This document shows, piece after piece, positions 11,420 through 24,900 of a DNA stretch of 64,000 nucleotides. A model generated the notes under the pieces. It was not told the origin of the DNA. It did no database searches and saw nothing but the letters and a program-made list of their open reading frames with translations. Positions within the stretch are counted from its first letter, which is position 1; each line of letters opens with the position of its first letter. Source of the stretch: Panorpa germanica (Eukaryota > Arthropoda > Insecta > Mecoptera > Panorpidae); assembly GCA_963678705.1 (NCBI GenBank), contig OY783204.1, positions 28,592,759-28,656,758 of the forward strand, read 5' to 3'. The position numbers and the translations under genes are program-made.

Positions 11420-13374
11420 AAATCAAATTTATTTAAATCTAATTGAAATAATGACTTTTCCTAATTACTTAACAACAAGTTATTAACTATTTCGAATTCC
11501 AACCCGAATGCCAGGTGAAATCGTTATTAGGTTATTATTTGTATTAACTTGTAACAGAAAGCAAAAGTAAATTATTTCCCTTAGGCGGATCGGACCCCTT
11601 TGAATTCCATAAATTTTTGTCTGAAATTAGCCATACTTTGGGAATAACTTTTGTTACTGTAGATTTTAACCAAAACCCAACGTTGGTTCAAGTTACGAAG
11701 TTACACTGGCCATCAACACAGACGGTAGCGCCGTGGCGCTTTACCAAACAATCCCAAAACAAATATAGTGTGATTTAAAGTTTAAAACTTTGTGCTTAAC
11801 TTGATCGTGCTGAAATACTTTGTTTACAACTGTATCGTACAGTGTGGGGGTTGTTGTAAATAGTTTTACATGAAACTATATCATCGGTGGTTCAAACAAT
11901 ATATGATTTCATTTTATGAGTTTTCTAAAACATCTTCGACATGTTTTTTTGATTCTGTGTGAACGAAGACTTAACGACTCTTCTTACATACTCCCCCCTT
12001 CCCGCCGCAGTACGAGTACATCATGAATTATGCAATTACCTAAGATGTTCACGAGATGCTGACTGTTGATGGGTCATTTCCTTTATTCCAAGACTCAAAA
12101 GATCTAGAGAAGTTTGCCTAATGGAAGATAGTGTGATGGAGAAGCCGAGAAATGGATAAGATCATCCCCCCTCCCCCCAATCCCGTCCCGTCCCTATGGG
12201 GTACTCAGTGATAATATCTAGACATTACGCTAGTTCAAAAACTATGTTTAATGCACGTCTGAACACGGCTGACTGTAGGCTGAAGAAGGGAGGGGGTGTG
12301 TTTAAGGAGGACAGGGGTTTTGGTACTCAAAGCACCAGACGGTGATCTTATAGTTTCTTTATAAAGTCGTGATTTACATTCAACAGTAGTTAAAATCATG
12401 ATTTGAATTCTATTTTCGTAAAGGTAGAGTCTTATAAAGTGTCTATACGTATTAGAATGAAAAATAAACAATTTTCTGATTCTATTTGTTATGTTTTAAT
12501 TTTCAATTGTATTTTATTACTCAACACTAATCTCCTTTCAAGCTAATGTCCCACACACATCTGAAGCACTATATAGAGCCACAATTGCTGGACGACAAGT
12601 ACATTTCAATAGATAAATAAGGTTTCCATTGGTCGGATATACGACTGGAAAGAATAGTATTAAGCGCAAGAACCCAAGAAAAGTCTTCACCCATTTACAT
12701 AAGAAAGAAGAAGAACAAATAAGTCTATTAGAGGAAACGCGTATAAAAAATTGGTGCGAGAGGTTTTAAATAAAATAATAGCTATCATACACGTATACAT
12801 AAATTCCTTTATAGCCTACGAAGCACATATTTTCAAACAAGCTAATTGATTTTCTACTTTATGTCTACCAAAGTAAACGTTTTAGGTGTCGGTAACATAA
12901 ACATCATCCCGCCCAACCGACAGCGGCTCAAGGAGCTGATTTCAAGTCAGATAAACCTCTGAAAGGATCTACAGCTGAACGAATTTGATCCCTATCATAA
13001 ATACACCTTAAAAGGATCCTCAGGAGCGAAACAGATTGATATGAGGTACTTAGAGTGTTTTGATTGACTTTAAACAGGAATTTAAGATTCATTATCATAT
13101 TGTTGTGTTAAATATGAGAAGTAAAAGATTAAATCTACTTCGTTTATATTGTTAAGAAATCTACCTGTAACACTTTTATAATTAGTCATTAAAAATACCT
13201 GTTAATAGACGGAATGTGAGTAATCAAACAGTGCCATCGATGAAAGTTTATTAACTGGTACTAGGTATTTTAAATTTGTTAACCCTGTGAACATTTATCT
13301 GAGTACAGCTCAACTATTAATAAACTTAACAATATTATTGTACTGGTAATACTACTAGACAAATAACCTGGCAA
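11420..13374. other. Non-coding stretch, 2 kb
   Basis: No gene recognised. A 34-codon lysine/glutamate-rich frame near 12672-12770 (KNPRKVFTHLHKKEEEQ) is open but short and unplaced. G/C-runs at 12160-12200 and 12280-12310 are unexplained. Confidence 0.5.
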
Positions 13375-13739
13375 CAGGGGCGGCCTTAGCCATTGCGAGG
13401 CCCCGTTCAGCAGAAGTTTCCAAAGCACTTGTTCGTTGTATAATTAATATAAATTGTAAGTAAGTATTTTTGATGATAATTGACGAGAAATACAATTTTA
13501 TATTGGAAGTTTTATAAAAGTTAACAAGCACAAAGACGACAAATATTAATGATGATAAACTAGGGCACATGAATGCCTTAAAAGATATACGCAGTGATTC
13601 AAGTGGTTTTTCTAAAGAACGAGGCGCGAAATTCAAATACATATATAGTAATAAATTTTTCTACTTTGGTTGTTGCGCGAGAATGCGAGGCCCCGGGCGG
13701 TTGCCCTGCTTGCCATCCCCTAAGAAGGCAATGCTTCGA
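13375..13739. mobile_element. hAT-like element remnant
   Basis: It begins CAGGGGCGGCCTTAG at 13375, a terminus typical of hAT-type insect elements. The word GCGAGGCCCCG occurs near both ends (about 13396 and 13685). The right side reads CCCGGGCGGTTGCCCTGC then CCCCTAAGAAGGC, resembling the complement of the left end (CTAAGGC...) but with the last bases decayed, so no 8-bp target duplication can be scored. The interior is A+T-rich with no transposase frame. Confidence 0.42.
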
Positions 13740-16700
13740 CATCAAGTACCACCGGAACTGTGTCAATACTACCCAACTTACAACTTATGACCAAAGATAA
13801 TATTTATTGCATAAGTTGCAACCCTTTTTATAAAAGATTGCCATAAGCTAAACAGGTAAACAATACTTTAGAGTTAGTTTAGACCTCTAAATATAAATAA
13901 CCACTTCTCTCTTTTGATCAGTTCACCTCTCCGAAGACTAACATACTTAGTTTCTTCACGGCACTGACAAATAATAACCAAGCACGCTTAGAGTATACAT
14001 ATAAGCTAGTGGTCTATTTTCAAACAAATAAAAATAAGTTTAGATATAAGAGAATAATTGTATTTCCAATATTCACCTAATATATAAATATTCTGAACAA
14101 TAGTAATACCTACGTTTATTTATAAAGTTAACTATATGTACGTGTGAAGTTATATCTTATAATTAATATATAAAATGTGTAATGTAATTAATTTAATTAG
14201 CAGCCTAATTTAAATAAGGCATGATGGCGCTAATATCGTTATGTATGTGCATGCTGTATCTTATAATATCTTTACTTACACACACATCCATACACACATA
14301 TTCATACATACACTTATATAATACAGTTTTCCTTTGAGCTAATCTTTGTACTTATCTAGCCGAGCTTTGTAGCTCAATATAGCTTCAAAGGTCTTCAAGC
14401 TAACACGAAGTGAACGCAGCAAAATGTAATGTGGAGAGGATATTACTATACTATATTCCAATCCAGAACCGAATTTGGAAAATTACTTTATGGGGGCCCC
14501 AAAAAGATGCAAAAAATAATTTAAAAACAATTCTCTGTAACACCAACATTTTTATTTAAAAAAATTCTCAGAAATGTAGTAGCTTTGATGTCTAAGCCGA
14601 CCCTGGTCATATCCAAGAATATTGAACAAAGTACCCATCATACCAAGATACAGGGGGCGCGCGCCATAAAGTGAAACCGTGACAGGATTGTGTGTGGGCA
14701 AAGGGGTGATGTGGAGGGTTGTAGGGAGGTAAGTAATAGGACTTATTATGAGATAGAAGATATGGCGAGTATAATCCATGCATACCTTAACTGAGTTATA
14801 ACCATTTCATTCAAGAATTTAGACAGTCTTGCATGCCATAAATTTATAAAATGAATAAATAATAAAAAATACTTTTTATGAGAAATGAGCTGCTTACTTT
14901 AAATTGGGGAAATATAATATAATTCTAGTTTTAAGTATGAGTCGCTGCCGAACTCTCATAATTTGAACTATATTTCAATTGATATAAATATTTGTTCAAA
15001 CCAGTGATATGATAAATAGAAATTAACTTTATTTTTACGTGTAAAACCTCAACGACTAGTTATCTCTGTTTTAAACAAACGAACCGGCAATTCTTTTGAG
15101 TTGTTAAGATGAAAGCTTTCCCTTTCTTTGTACACCACGTGCCTTAGCGCCTAGCCTGACCATAACACTCTGAATCCAACCCAAACGACCGACAATTTCT
15201 TTGTATAACAATTCTATAAATATCATAATTTAAAGAAATATAATTATACACGGCTAAGACTACAGCAACAACGAAAACGGTGAAAGCAGCTGTCTTTAAC
15301 TTTTAAAAATAAATTAATAAGTTCCTGTACTTGTGAACTAAGATGCAATTAGTCTAAGATATTTTTTAAGTTGTCTACACTTGTTATATTTCAGAGATGA
15401 AATTTAAATATAATACAAATATGTTTTATGAAATATGGGAGGAGTCAAATTTAAGTGCTACTTTTATGCTGTTTATTTATTGTTTAATTTAATTTTTATT
15501 TATTTATCCTAAATAAATTAGGGCACAAATTTTTGTTTAGAGTAGATCCCTTCCACATTACTTGAAATTGCGTTTAAATATGTGTGTATACATAGATATA
15601 ATTTACGTGCATACAATAAAAAATATTAATTTTTAATTAATTTGAAAATTTATTTACAGTGTAACAATATGAAAATTTAAATGCATATATATTTCTTTAA
15701 TTATTACAGTGTAGTGTGAGCGTACGGCAACTACCGTTCTTCTTTTACGCGGTGCATATTCATTAAGTATAAATATACATAATTTTAATTAAAAATTTTA
15801 ATCGAAACTATTTTGTTATTAAACGCATCATCATGGTGTACTCAATCTGAGTACAGGGTGTTCTAAAAGAAAAAACTTTTTTAATATTTGTAAGTATTAT
15901 TCTTTGACAGATAAAATAACAGTGTATATTTAAATTAAGGTAAGCCGGTACATCCCTTAAAATATCCTGTATGTTAAGCACGTGCTGAATTTTAAACATA
16001 TCATTATACACAACAAATACAATCACAAAAAACAAATCTAGAAAAAACCAGAAACACACCCTTAAGAAATAACGATTATAAATACACGGTATATAATTTA
16101 ATGCATGGTTAGTTCCTGCCTTATAATAAAAATAAACCCCTAGACACACGCCCTTCTTAGTCGGCTTATGTTGAACTTGAATTTCGAGCCTACCCTTATT
16201 ATATTTCTTAAGCAGTTTTTATTTATACACCTTTCAAATTTTGTTTTCAGTTCGACATTATTTTTGTATATTTATATTTATTCTTCAAAATTCATATTAC
16301 TCAGAGAATTATAAGCGTGGCTAATATGTGTTACCTGAGTGTGATTTCCTTGAGTAAAATAATTCAGAACATGATTTATTATTTCTTATAATAATAAAGT
16401 AATAAAGTGTAAAATTAAAACTAGAGCTCTATATTAGAATTGATAAAGCATCCTATTTTTTTAGGGATTTAACGAAAAAAAACATTTTCTAAACAGAAAA
16501 TATTGGGTATAAAATCCAAAATACGAAGACACGATTTTTACAGAAGATAATATATAACATGAACCTCCTAAAATCTAAAAAAATATATATATAAAGTTTA
16601 TATATTGTTTTGAAGTAAATAACAATTTGTCGCTATAGTAAAGAATGAAAAAAATTGTACAAATCACTTTTACATGAGAAAATTTCTATTTGTATTCGAC

Positions 16701-17307
16701 GTTTTCAAAATGCTGCCAACCAAAAAATAAAACAAAAATCTAGGTCATATTATGCATATATAATTATTCAAAAAACTTCTAAAAAATGAATATTTAATAT
16801 TTAAAATTTCAACTAAGTTTTGAGTTAATAAAAATTCAAAATTAACAAAATTTTAATCAAAACTTTTTAAAAGAAAATATAACACAACTAAATCAACAGT
16901 CTGACGGACATCTGCAATATCTGAGTATCTGTAAGGGGAAGATATCATATATCAAGGACTATACAACCTTACTCGTCTTTCAGAAGGTAAAGAAATCTTA
17001 ATAGGAAAATAAACCCTTATAATTTGAATTCGTATTCTATTTCCACCCTTTTTTAATAATATAAATATCTTACAATGTAAGAAAAGGGTTGTTAGGGGAT
17101 GGGATAACCATATTGCCTTTGTATGTTTGATGGAATAAATAATATTACAATATATATTAATATATACATATATCAGTCGCAGTGAAGTTGACAAAGTAGT
17201 GCTTGCCTACAACCAATAGATATACGATATATTTTACACTAAGAGTTAAAGTTAACACTTAAGTTTAAGAGTTAAGTTTACACTTAAAGTTATTTAAAGA
17301 AAATTTA
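13740..17307. other. A+T-rich non-coding stretch, 3.6 kb
   Basis: No gene. TACAGGGTGTTCTAAAAG at 15852 resembles the end of a Tc1/mariner-type element, but no facing partner was found. The 113-codon minus frame 15808-16149 overlaps that motif and reads as Tyr/Phe/Ile-rich chance sequence. Confidence 0.5.
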
Positions 17308-17942
17308 AAGGTCAAAACGATAAAAAACATGCATATTTTCGATAATGTTTTTTGACGATACAGTTAATATATAATTATTTCTATAATTACTACATGATAA
17401 AACGACATTAGAAGAATACTTTGTGAAATTTTCATAAATAAATATCAAGAAATGAGGCATTGACAACGAATCTCCGCAGACGTCACAAAAAAAAGTAACA
17501 TTGCGGTGCCACTCATAACTCATCACTGGATTTTCTGAAATTGAAAAACCAAAATGATTTCATTAATTGATAAGTTTCTGGAGGTAACGTTGCCGAGTTT
17601 TTTTTGTTTATTGATTTTACAATTTTTTAAGGCACTTAAAAGTCAAAATACCCATTTTTTATGAAAGAAATCAGAAACTTTGTTATTTTAAAATACGTTA
17701 AAATAAAAAAATTAAAAAAAACTAGACAGCGTTACCTCGGCATTTATGTAAAGAAAGAGTGTGCCAAATTTCAAAAGAATCGGTCCAGTACGCATTCAGA
17801 TAACGCATTTAAAAGTTGCAAAGTAACACGAAAGCAGACCAGAGAGACGAAGACTTAAAACTCTATATCTCCGACAGTTTACCTCCAATCGACTTCAAAT
17901 TTTTACACAATAAACTTAATATGTTGTACAATAATATAAATA
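17308..17942 (-). repeat. Dispersed repeat H, copy 1 (unknown type)
   Basis: The reverse complement of this segment matches 59303-59821 over most of its length. Shared blocks include CGTTTTGACCTT, the ATGAGTGGCAC region, CTCATTTCTTGATATTT, GAAATCATTTTGG, GCGTTACCT, GTCTGCTTTCGTGTTACTTT and CAACATATTAAGTTTATTGT. This copy is about 115 bp longer, mainly around 17600-17790. The wording around 17765-17800 (CCAAATTTCAAAAGAATCGG) and 17865-17910 resembles non-coding sequence common in arthropod repeats. No terminal inverted repeat, tail or target duplication was found, so the class is unknown. Confidence 0.75.
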
Positions 17943-19150
17943 AATTAAAGAAAAGTTGAAACCTTACAAGTCCAAGTAAATATAGCAGTGTATTCACGTA
18001 TTCACGATTATAATATTTAACCCTGTCATAAGAAATTTCTATTAAATCCTTGTACAGGCTTAAAAGGATAAGATAATATAAAAACGTATTCAACTACAAA
18101 ATGTATCTAAAATAGGAACCACGTAACCCTACTTTTTGTACAGCGTGCCTGCCCATTACTGCACCCTTGACTTGTGGCGGGTTCCTAAACCCTAGGCCAT
18201 CTATCTTTCATATCTGTAACTGGAACCCAGAGCCCATAGCTCTTCAACATACATTTCTTCACGTACCACTCAGACTACGTTGGTACAATTTATACGAACC
18301 GTGTATTTTTAATGACATTTTAACTAAAACATTTATTTATTTTAATTATTCTGAAATACTGATTATATTTTCAGTAAATACTTAGTTGTGTCCCTCTTTT
18401 ACCAAGACTGGTTCATTTGAGATGAAATTATCTGTTTATTTTCATTTAACAGATCTTATACGCACCATTTCATTTCCTTTGGAATCCTAATGAAAAATCA
18501 TTAGGGTCTTTCATATTTAGATGTTAATTATTATTTCGAAAGTTAATGAGTTTGTTGGAATGTAGGCTATTATTATAAATGTTTATTTATTCTTTGTATG
18601 AACTATTTATAAGTTTAAAGTGTTCAATTTTCTTTATTAATTGCAGGGATACATTACACAAGGCTTGCATGACTTAAACCCTATAAGGTTGCTACGTAAG
18701 GTCCTGGTGAGATAACTGCGTAACATTCCTTACAAATGCCTTATCAGGAACTGAGAAACGCCTAACTTGAACCTTATAAAGGTTATTGCCACATGAGATA
18801 TCAGTATATTTATATAGAAGAATGTGCAGTGGCATAAGATCTATTGAGAACTGTCTTGAAGACAATCGTATCTTCAGTGAGTGGCCAAATTATTACCTGT
18901 TCAAAAATGTTTAAAATAATAAGGCCCCTAAAAATAGAATCAATTTTGCTTAGATATTTATTTTATTATAACAAGTTAAATCAAAAGTTTTCGTAAGTGT
19001 CATTTTAAATTGAAATATCAAAACGTGTGATTTTCCAACACTTTTCCAGTTTCCACAACTGACTATACATAAATAAGACTATAACAAATTTTCTGCTACT
19101 GTCATCTTTGCCTTCGTTTTATTTCACATTTATTCTACGGCCGTACACTT

Positions 19151-19241
19151 GTAGACCCGTAGAGGTTATGGAATGGGTTAACCGGGTCTACGTCTCGTAG
19201 AACCCATCTCTTGTGTCTGTTTTACACGTAGCGCTACGTGT
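19151..19241. repeat. Inverted-repeat cluster with an 18-bp perfect palindrome
   Basis: GTAGACCCG (19151-19159) pairs perfectly with CGGGTCTAC (19183-19191). About 30 bp further on lies ACACGTAGCGCTACGTGT (19224-19241), a perfect palindrome. The surroundings (19135-19275) are GC-richer than average and rich in GTAGA/CTACG words, so a degraded TIR element or fold-back is likely. Confidence 0.6.
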
Positions 19242-19408
19242 GGCAGAGTAGCTCTACTAACGGGCTCACATTCAAGCTGTCCATTCACAAAACCACCGCC
19301 CCATAAAGTATTACATTTTCTCTAACATCAAAACCATAGAATAAAATAATAATACTTTATTGTTATAGTCGTAGAAAAGCCTACGTATGCATTTTGTGAA
19401 TGAAAAGT

Positions 19409-19426
19409 AAAAAAAAAAAAAAAAAA
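19409..19426 (+). repeat. Poly(A) run, 18 bases
   Basis: An uninterrupted A-run. It could be the tail of a retroposed sequence, but the upstream bases match none of the LINE 3' ends in this window and no target duplication is obvious. Confidence 0.6.
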
Positions 19427-20100
19427 CGGAAAATGGAAACTTTTTATCAGGGTGTATTTATTTATTTTTATTGTTATTATTATTATTATCGTTTTTATAT
19501 ATATAATTTGACGGTTTATTACTATAAATTGTGGAAAAAGGTTTTTACTTTTTAAATATAATTCAAGATAATAGGTTGCTGGAAAATTTTGTGTTAAGAC
19601 TTTTACTTGAAGGGGATATTATTTTAGGTATTATATCATATCTATTATTATACATCAACGTAATATATGCTTTTCTTTCGGTACACTAGCTTAAAGTGTT
19701 TGTTTTCCAACTGCAAAACAAGATTGACGAACCCCCTTTCAAACTTTCTCCGGACGCTCATGTCCGGACAATCGACAGACTTGAAAAATACTTCTACATG
19801 AAACTTTTCAAGCAAAATATGCAAATACAAACATAAAAGAAAACAAACTCAAAAAGGATTAAGTTAACTTTTCTTTCGAGTTGTTATTTTAATACAAGAA
19901 AATTTATTTTTAATTTTCAGCACTTTTTCATTTTCTTTATAATACGAATACGGATGTATCTCTAGCTCTGGTTTACGCACAGAAAGCTCTTGTCTTAAAA
20001 CATTTTATCCTCTTATTACCTCTACTATCCTTGTATTTTCCTTTATCAGCACTAGGGATATATACTGAGTCCTTTAGGACCTTTTGGGGGATAACAAGAG

Positions 20101-20132
20101 TCCCTACTAGTCCTACTAGTCCTACTAGTCCT
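20101..20132 (+). repeat. Minisatellite, 9-bp unit TCCTACTAG
   Basis: A first unit TCCCTACTAG is followed by two exact TCCTACTAG units and a partial one. Related words (TCCTTTAGGACC) lie about 30 bp upstream. Confidence 0.8.
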
Positions 20133-21572
20133 TTCAAAGTACGAGAGTTTCAACGAAGTCGTACGATTACCTCAATCTAGTTTGTCTGATCATTTTCTTT
20201 GAGCGATTATCCTTCTCAGTTCCAGGACGAATGGAGGGATATGCCTACAATAAAACTTTCTCTGGTCCGAATACACTCCACGTTATTCAGAATTGTTGAA
20301 TTAATAAAATCATTCGCTAGAAACTGTCTCTGGTTTTTGAAGATTATTATAAACTTTAGTTTCAGTAGATGAGTCTATTTCAGAAGTGGGATTTTAAGAA
20401 AAATATGAAACTTTCTAACGACTTGTTAAAATATTTGTATTGTGTTAAACATTTCTAGACTATTATTTTACAATATAAGCTTTAAAAGCTCCATCTACAA
20501 TGCTTAGTAACTTTACACTGACAGATTCTGTCTGATCTCTCCCCAGACTTTACTCTTGTAAAGTTAGATACTTGGACCTTCATTGAAACTTAACTTCTAA
20601 TGCCTTTAATGTTTCAGAGATTAAATCAAATACTTTTAAGACTTAACTGACGTTTTAAATGAACCAAAATTTATCAACTTAGTGAATTTTGATTTTCTAT
20701 TTGCATAACTAACTGAATGACTGGAAAAGTTTTGTCGGATTGATTCAACGGGGTGCGGGGAGATAGTTTGTTCTTCGTTTTGTCTTATGGGCAGACAAGC
20801 TGACGTGGAATTTAAAGTAATTTGATTTTTATGTTAGTTCGATGTGAATCGCGGAATTATTAATTTTACGAAAGTTTTGAAGAACGAAGACAGGATAATA
20901 GTTCCTAGCTTAAAAGTAGGATTCCTTGCGAATTGTTTCCAATAACAAAAAGATCTGAGGAAAGAAGTCTACTCTACAATAAAAACATATTTTTGAAGTT
21001 CCATACGCATCTTAATTCAAGACCCATTCATTTCTAGATCTGTGCGTAAGTGTATATCTAAAGCGTAGAAAATTGATTTATTACAGTTCACATTTTCATT
21101 CAGATAAAATATAATCAATTTTCTACAGAAGATTAAAAATGTTGATATAAAAAAAATTATTATATTCTTTACCTTATAAAATATATAAAATAAATACAAT
21201 ACTTTATAGATATATTGATACAAACGTATGATATCAGATTGCCTCTTAATCCGAAACACACTTGGTTATGTAATTGTCAAAATCCGCTGTTTATTTGTCT
21301 AGCATTATAAAAAAACACCCTCCAAAGAATAAAAAGGTTAAATATTGTATAATAAAAAGAGATAAAAAATTATATACTATATAGGAAGAAAAGAGAAAAA
21401 ATATTAATCTTTTGTGTAAAGTAATTATTGAAAATATTGCTACAGGGATTTGAAAACAATAGTCCAAGTACAAAAATGATTAGAAGATGCTGCATCGTAA
21501 ATGTAGCTCTACCGCAAGCCTTATATTAAGTTGCTATCATTGATGGATATCGTATAGACTAATGTTTACTTA

Positions 21573-21990
21573 GGCCGTCCGCACATGGGTCGAGTGATTG
21601 CAAACGTGAGCCCCGAATCTGCCCGAACCGAATGAGAATACAACTGTATTGTTTGTGAGAGAACCCAAGTGTATACGAGTTAAAGGAAACACACGCACGA
21701 ATGAAACTAAACTGGTTTTGAGCACGTTTTGAGCGACTATGTTTCTCGATCGCAGGGCAATTACGTTGCATGCTATTGATGGTGACATTATAAGCAGAGA
21801 TGTGCACAAATACTATTCAAAAGTATTTAAACACATACATACAAATACCTCATAATACGACTCAAATAAAATGCCACATTATGCTATTGTTAAAAATTGT
21901 ATAGAATCACGAAGCATGGCTCGTTTTTCGATATCGTTGGAAAGTCCATTGCGCGGCTAGTTGGCAATCAGTCGACCTTAGTGTCCTGTT
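21573..21990. mobile_element. Long-TIR DNA-transposon-like element, copy 2
   Basis: Same orientation and family as 7337-7800. Shared interior blocks include GAGCCCCGAATCTGCCCGAA, ACTAAACTGGTTTTGAGCA, the GATCGCAGGGCA region and AAGTATTTAAA. The inverted ends are more diverged (GGTCGAGTGATTGCAAAC against GGTCGACTGATTGCCAAC), so this copy is older or more damaged. Two overlapping minus-strand frames here (21559-21809) are element sequence rather than genes. Confidence 0.68.
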
Positions 21991-24900
21991 CGACTGACTT
22001 CGGGTATCTTCGATTCATTCCGAATTTTATCTTTTTTATAAAGCTTGTTTTGAGTAATGTTCTCTATTAGCTCAAGAAGTGTTTCTATACTTGACGGCGA
22101 GACTTACTCATATACAATATTACAACTGTTTTCTACCCCTGATAAAACGCATATCACATAAACTTCAACCCCGAACTGGTTTAAGGGTTGAAACTCGTGA
22201 ATGTTTACAGTTCACACATAATCCCGCGACGCAGATTATTGTACGGAGCTTATGTTAATAAGTTATAATATACTTTCCAGCCCCGTGTGGCACTGGTACT
22301 ACCCCATCTCTCGAATCATTCCCCACCCATTCCTATTATGCTCTTTTAAACATAAATCACGGATTCAGGGCTCTGGCATGAACCTGAATGACCCAACCCT
22401 ACCTGTAGATAGGTACACATTAATGAATCCATCAACACGGCGAACCTAGCTCGTCAATATTCAATAAATTGGATCGTGCTTCGATTTGAAAATAGGCGAA
22501 TGAAATCCCTAGAGCTCCAGGATTAAAGGATTTGAATACTTGAATATTTAATAAACAAAATAGCCAATTAAAAAGGTTTTACTGATTTTAGACTGGATTT
22601 TAGTTCGTATATTATTACTGATAATTACTATTGCTATTTGCTTCAATTTATCCTAGCGCTGAACAACAATAAGAGTGAAAAAGTACATTTGTTTTTTTAT
22701 AGCTCTCTGTTTCTTGTAAATGGCACAAATCCAGTTAAAATAGAGTGAGAGTCTTAGGATCGAACCCGAAAGTAAGCCAATTTGATAAGAAATATTATAC
22801 CGGGTTTTTAATAATAGTTCAAATCACGATAGTTCGGCGGCGACTTATACTTAAAAGAGGGTATAAGAGCGGTATAAATCTATAATACAATAATGAATTT
22901 TATCTTATTCGTTTAGAAAAATAAGTGAGTCACTGCTCTTTAGTTATATCGGCAGTTTATACCCCACAACTTGAATTAAGTATGAGTCACCGCAACTCTC
23001 GTAAGTTGAACTATATTTCATTTTCTCTAGTTTGCATATTCGTAGATTTTTTTTGTATCTTGTTGGTCAGTTTTGCCTTTCTAAATCTTGATCAAATGAC
23101 CTGTTATGGCTTGTGATTGTCGCTTCATGTTGTGTGTTTCTCAGATGGATGAATATATTTAGCAAGAAGAAGTGTAGGATAAGAAATATATGCCCCAAAA
23201 AAATTGTTTTGTGGTATTAAGGAATAGCGCGCTTCGTGCCGTCTTTTAATTATTACTTAAATGATTCCATTAATTAAAATATAATGATAGAACACCGTGC
23301 CTTACGCGGTAAATACAGTTAAAAACAAATAGTAACAAAACACTGAATTTAACTAATATTAAAAAATACCTACATAAAAAATAATAATGAAGTTTTCATT
23401 ACGATAACGAAAAATAACATTTATGTGTTTTTGAATATAAAACGATGTGGTAAACAATTTTCAAAATTGCTTTTTCTAAAAAAAAAACCTGACCATATAT
23501 TTATTAAATGTTAGTACTCACTCTTAATAGAAAGTTATTCGTCAAAATGTCTGAATCTGAACGCCACATACCTGCAACAAAAATATAAAAAATTAATAAA
23601 AAAAGAAATCGGTTTTTTAAGTAAATATTTAAGCAATAACGAATGTCAAGAGCGTGGTATTTTAGGAAAGAGGGTGGCAAATAATTTCGTGTGCACGTAA
23701 CGCGAACAAATTAGAAACACAGTTAGTAATAAAGTCGGTACCGGTTACTCGTGGTTACTTCTTATTGGTGAGCCTCATCTTATCGTCAGTCTCAGTTTCG
23801 TCCTCGTCTTGTGCTACACTAAATGTAATGAAATACGTTGAAAAAGGCCCAAGATAATGTATTTTATTATTTGAAATAAAAGTAAAAAAGCTCTCAAAGC
23901 TTTAAAAGCTTGGAGACGTAGGTAATAATAATAAAAATACGACTTGAGAGAAATAATTATTTTTCTAAGGCAGCATATAATACCTTACGCTTAGGACCTT
24001 GGAATTCCGATGCTTTTAGCTCTTTAAAAAGTCTAAGTTACGCTTGAAAATGTACTACGTACTGTTTAAGGTAGTTATAAGACTCATCGGTAGAAGTGTA
24101 TCATTATCTAACTACCTTAAATTGTATTTAGACTTTTTTAAAAAAATATTCTTAAAGTTCTAATCATTTGCAATGAGAGTAAACGAGAGGCAAATACATT
24201 TGACGTGTAAAAATAGGAATATTGTCGAATAAAAATAGCTAAAAATACCCGTTAAATGCAAAACATGGATGTTACCTTACATTCTAGGTAAAAAGGTAGA
24301 TTTATATTTCAAAAAGGAGTAAAGTGGTAAAACACGTTGTATTTTAGGTAAAATTATTTACATAACAGTTAACTTTTGTTATAAACCATGTTTATTAAAT
24401 GTACAAATGCTTTTCATTTATTAAATGGATGAAAGCTTTTTGTGATATTTGCTGTATATTTATTAAATGTACAAAGCTTTATAATAATAATTTTATTTAT
24501 TTCTTAACATATAGGAACATGCCACTATAAGCTTGAAACTCCTTTCTTTATAATCCTTTACATTGTAGTACAGAAATTATTATATTCATCCCAATGCAAA
24601 TATAAAACACAAGTAAGCAAGATGGATGGCTTCCAAAATATATGAGTAGAGCGAGCATATAACGAGCGAGCGAGCCAGCTAGGATTGGACGTTTAAATAT
24701 GTTGTTTTCTTTCTGGTTTTATTTCTTTTTGTAGTAATGGAAATATATCCGTTCAAGCAGCTTGTTCGTGTCTAAGATATTAAATTTTAAAATCCTTTTT
24801 CTACGACTACTTTGTACTTGTTTTATTTCTATTTTTATTTCTTTATAACTACTAGAAAAGAAGAAGAAGAGACAAGTGTTTTACTTGAATTTCCTGTCTT

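Larger units (their letters stand above)
17943..21572. other. A+T-rich non-coding stretch, 3.6 kb
   Basis: Holds an inverted-repeat cluster at 19151-19241, a poly(A) run at 19409-19426 and a 9-bp minisatellite at 20101-20132, each listed separately. No coding frame is convincing. Confidence 0.5.

Noticed and set aside
12672-12770. Lys/Glu-rich frame resembling a retroelement piece
   Set aside because: Only 34 codons, no diagnostic motif, and no second copy in the window.
21559-21809. Two overlapping minus-strand frames of about 80 codons
   Set aside because: They lie inside the long-TIR element and are element sequence, not genes.
22740-22830. B-box-like word (GGGTTCGATCC on the minus strand) suggesting a tRNA
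   Set aside because: No A-box at the right spacing and no cloverleaf pairing.
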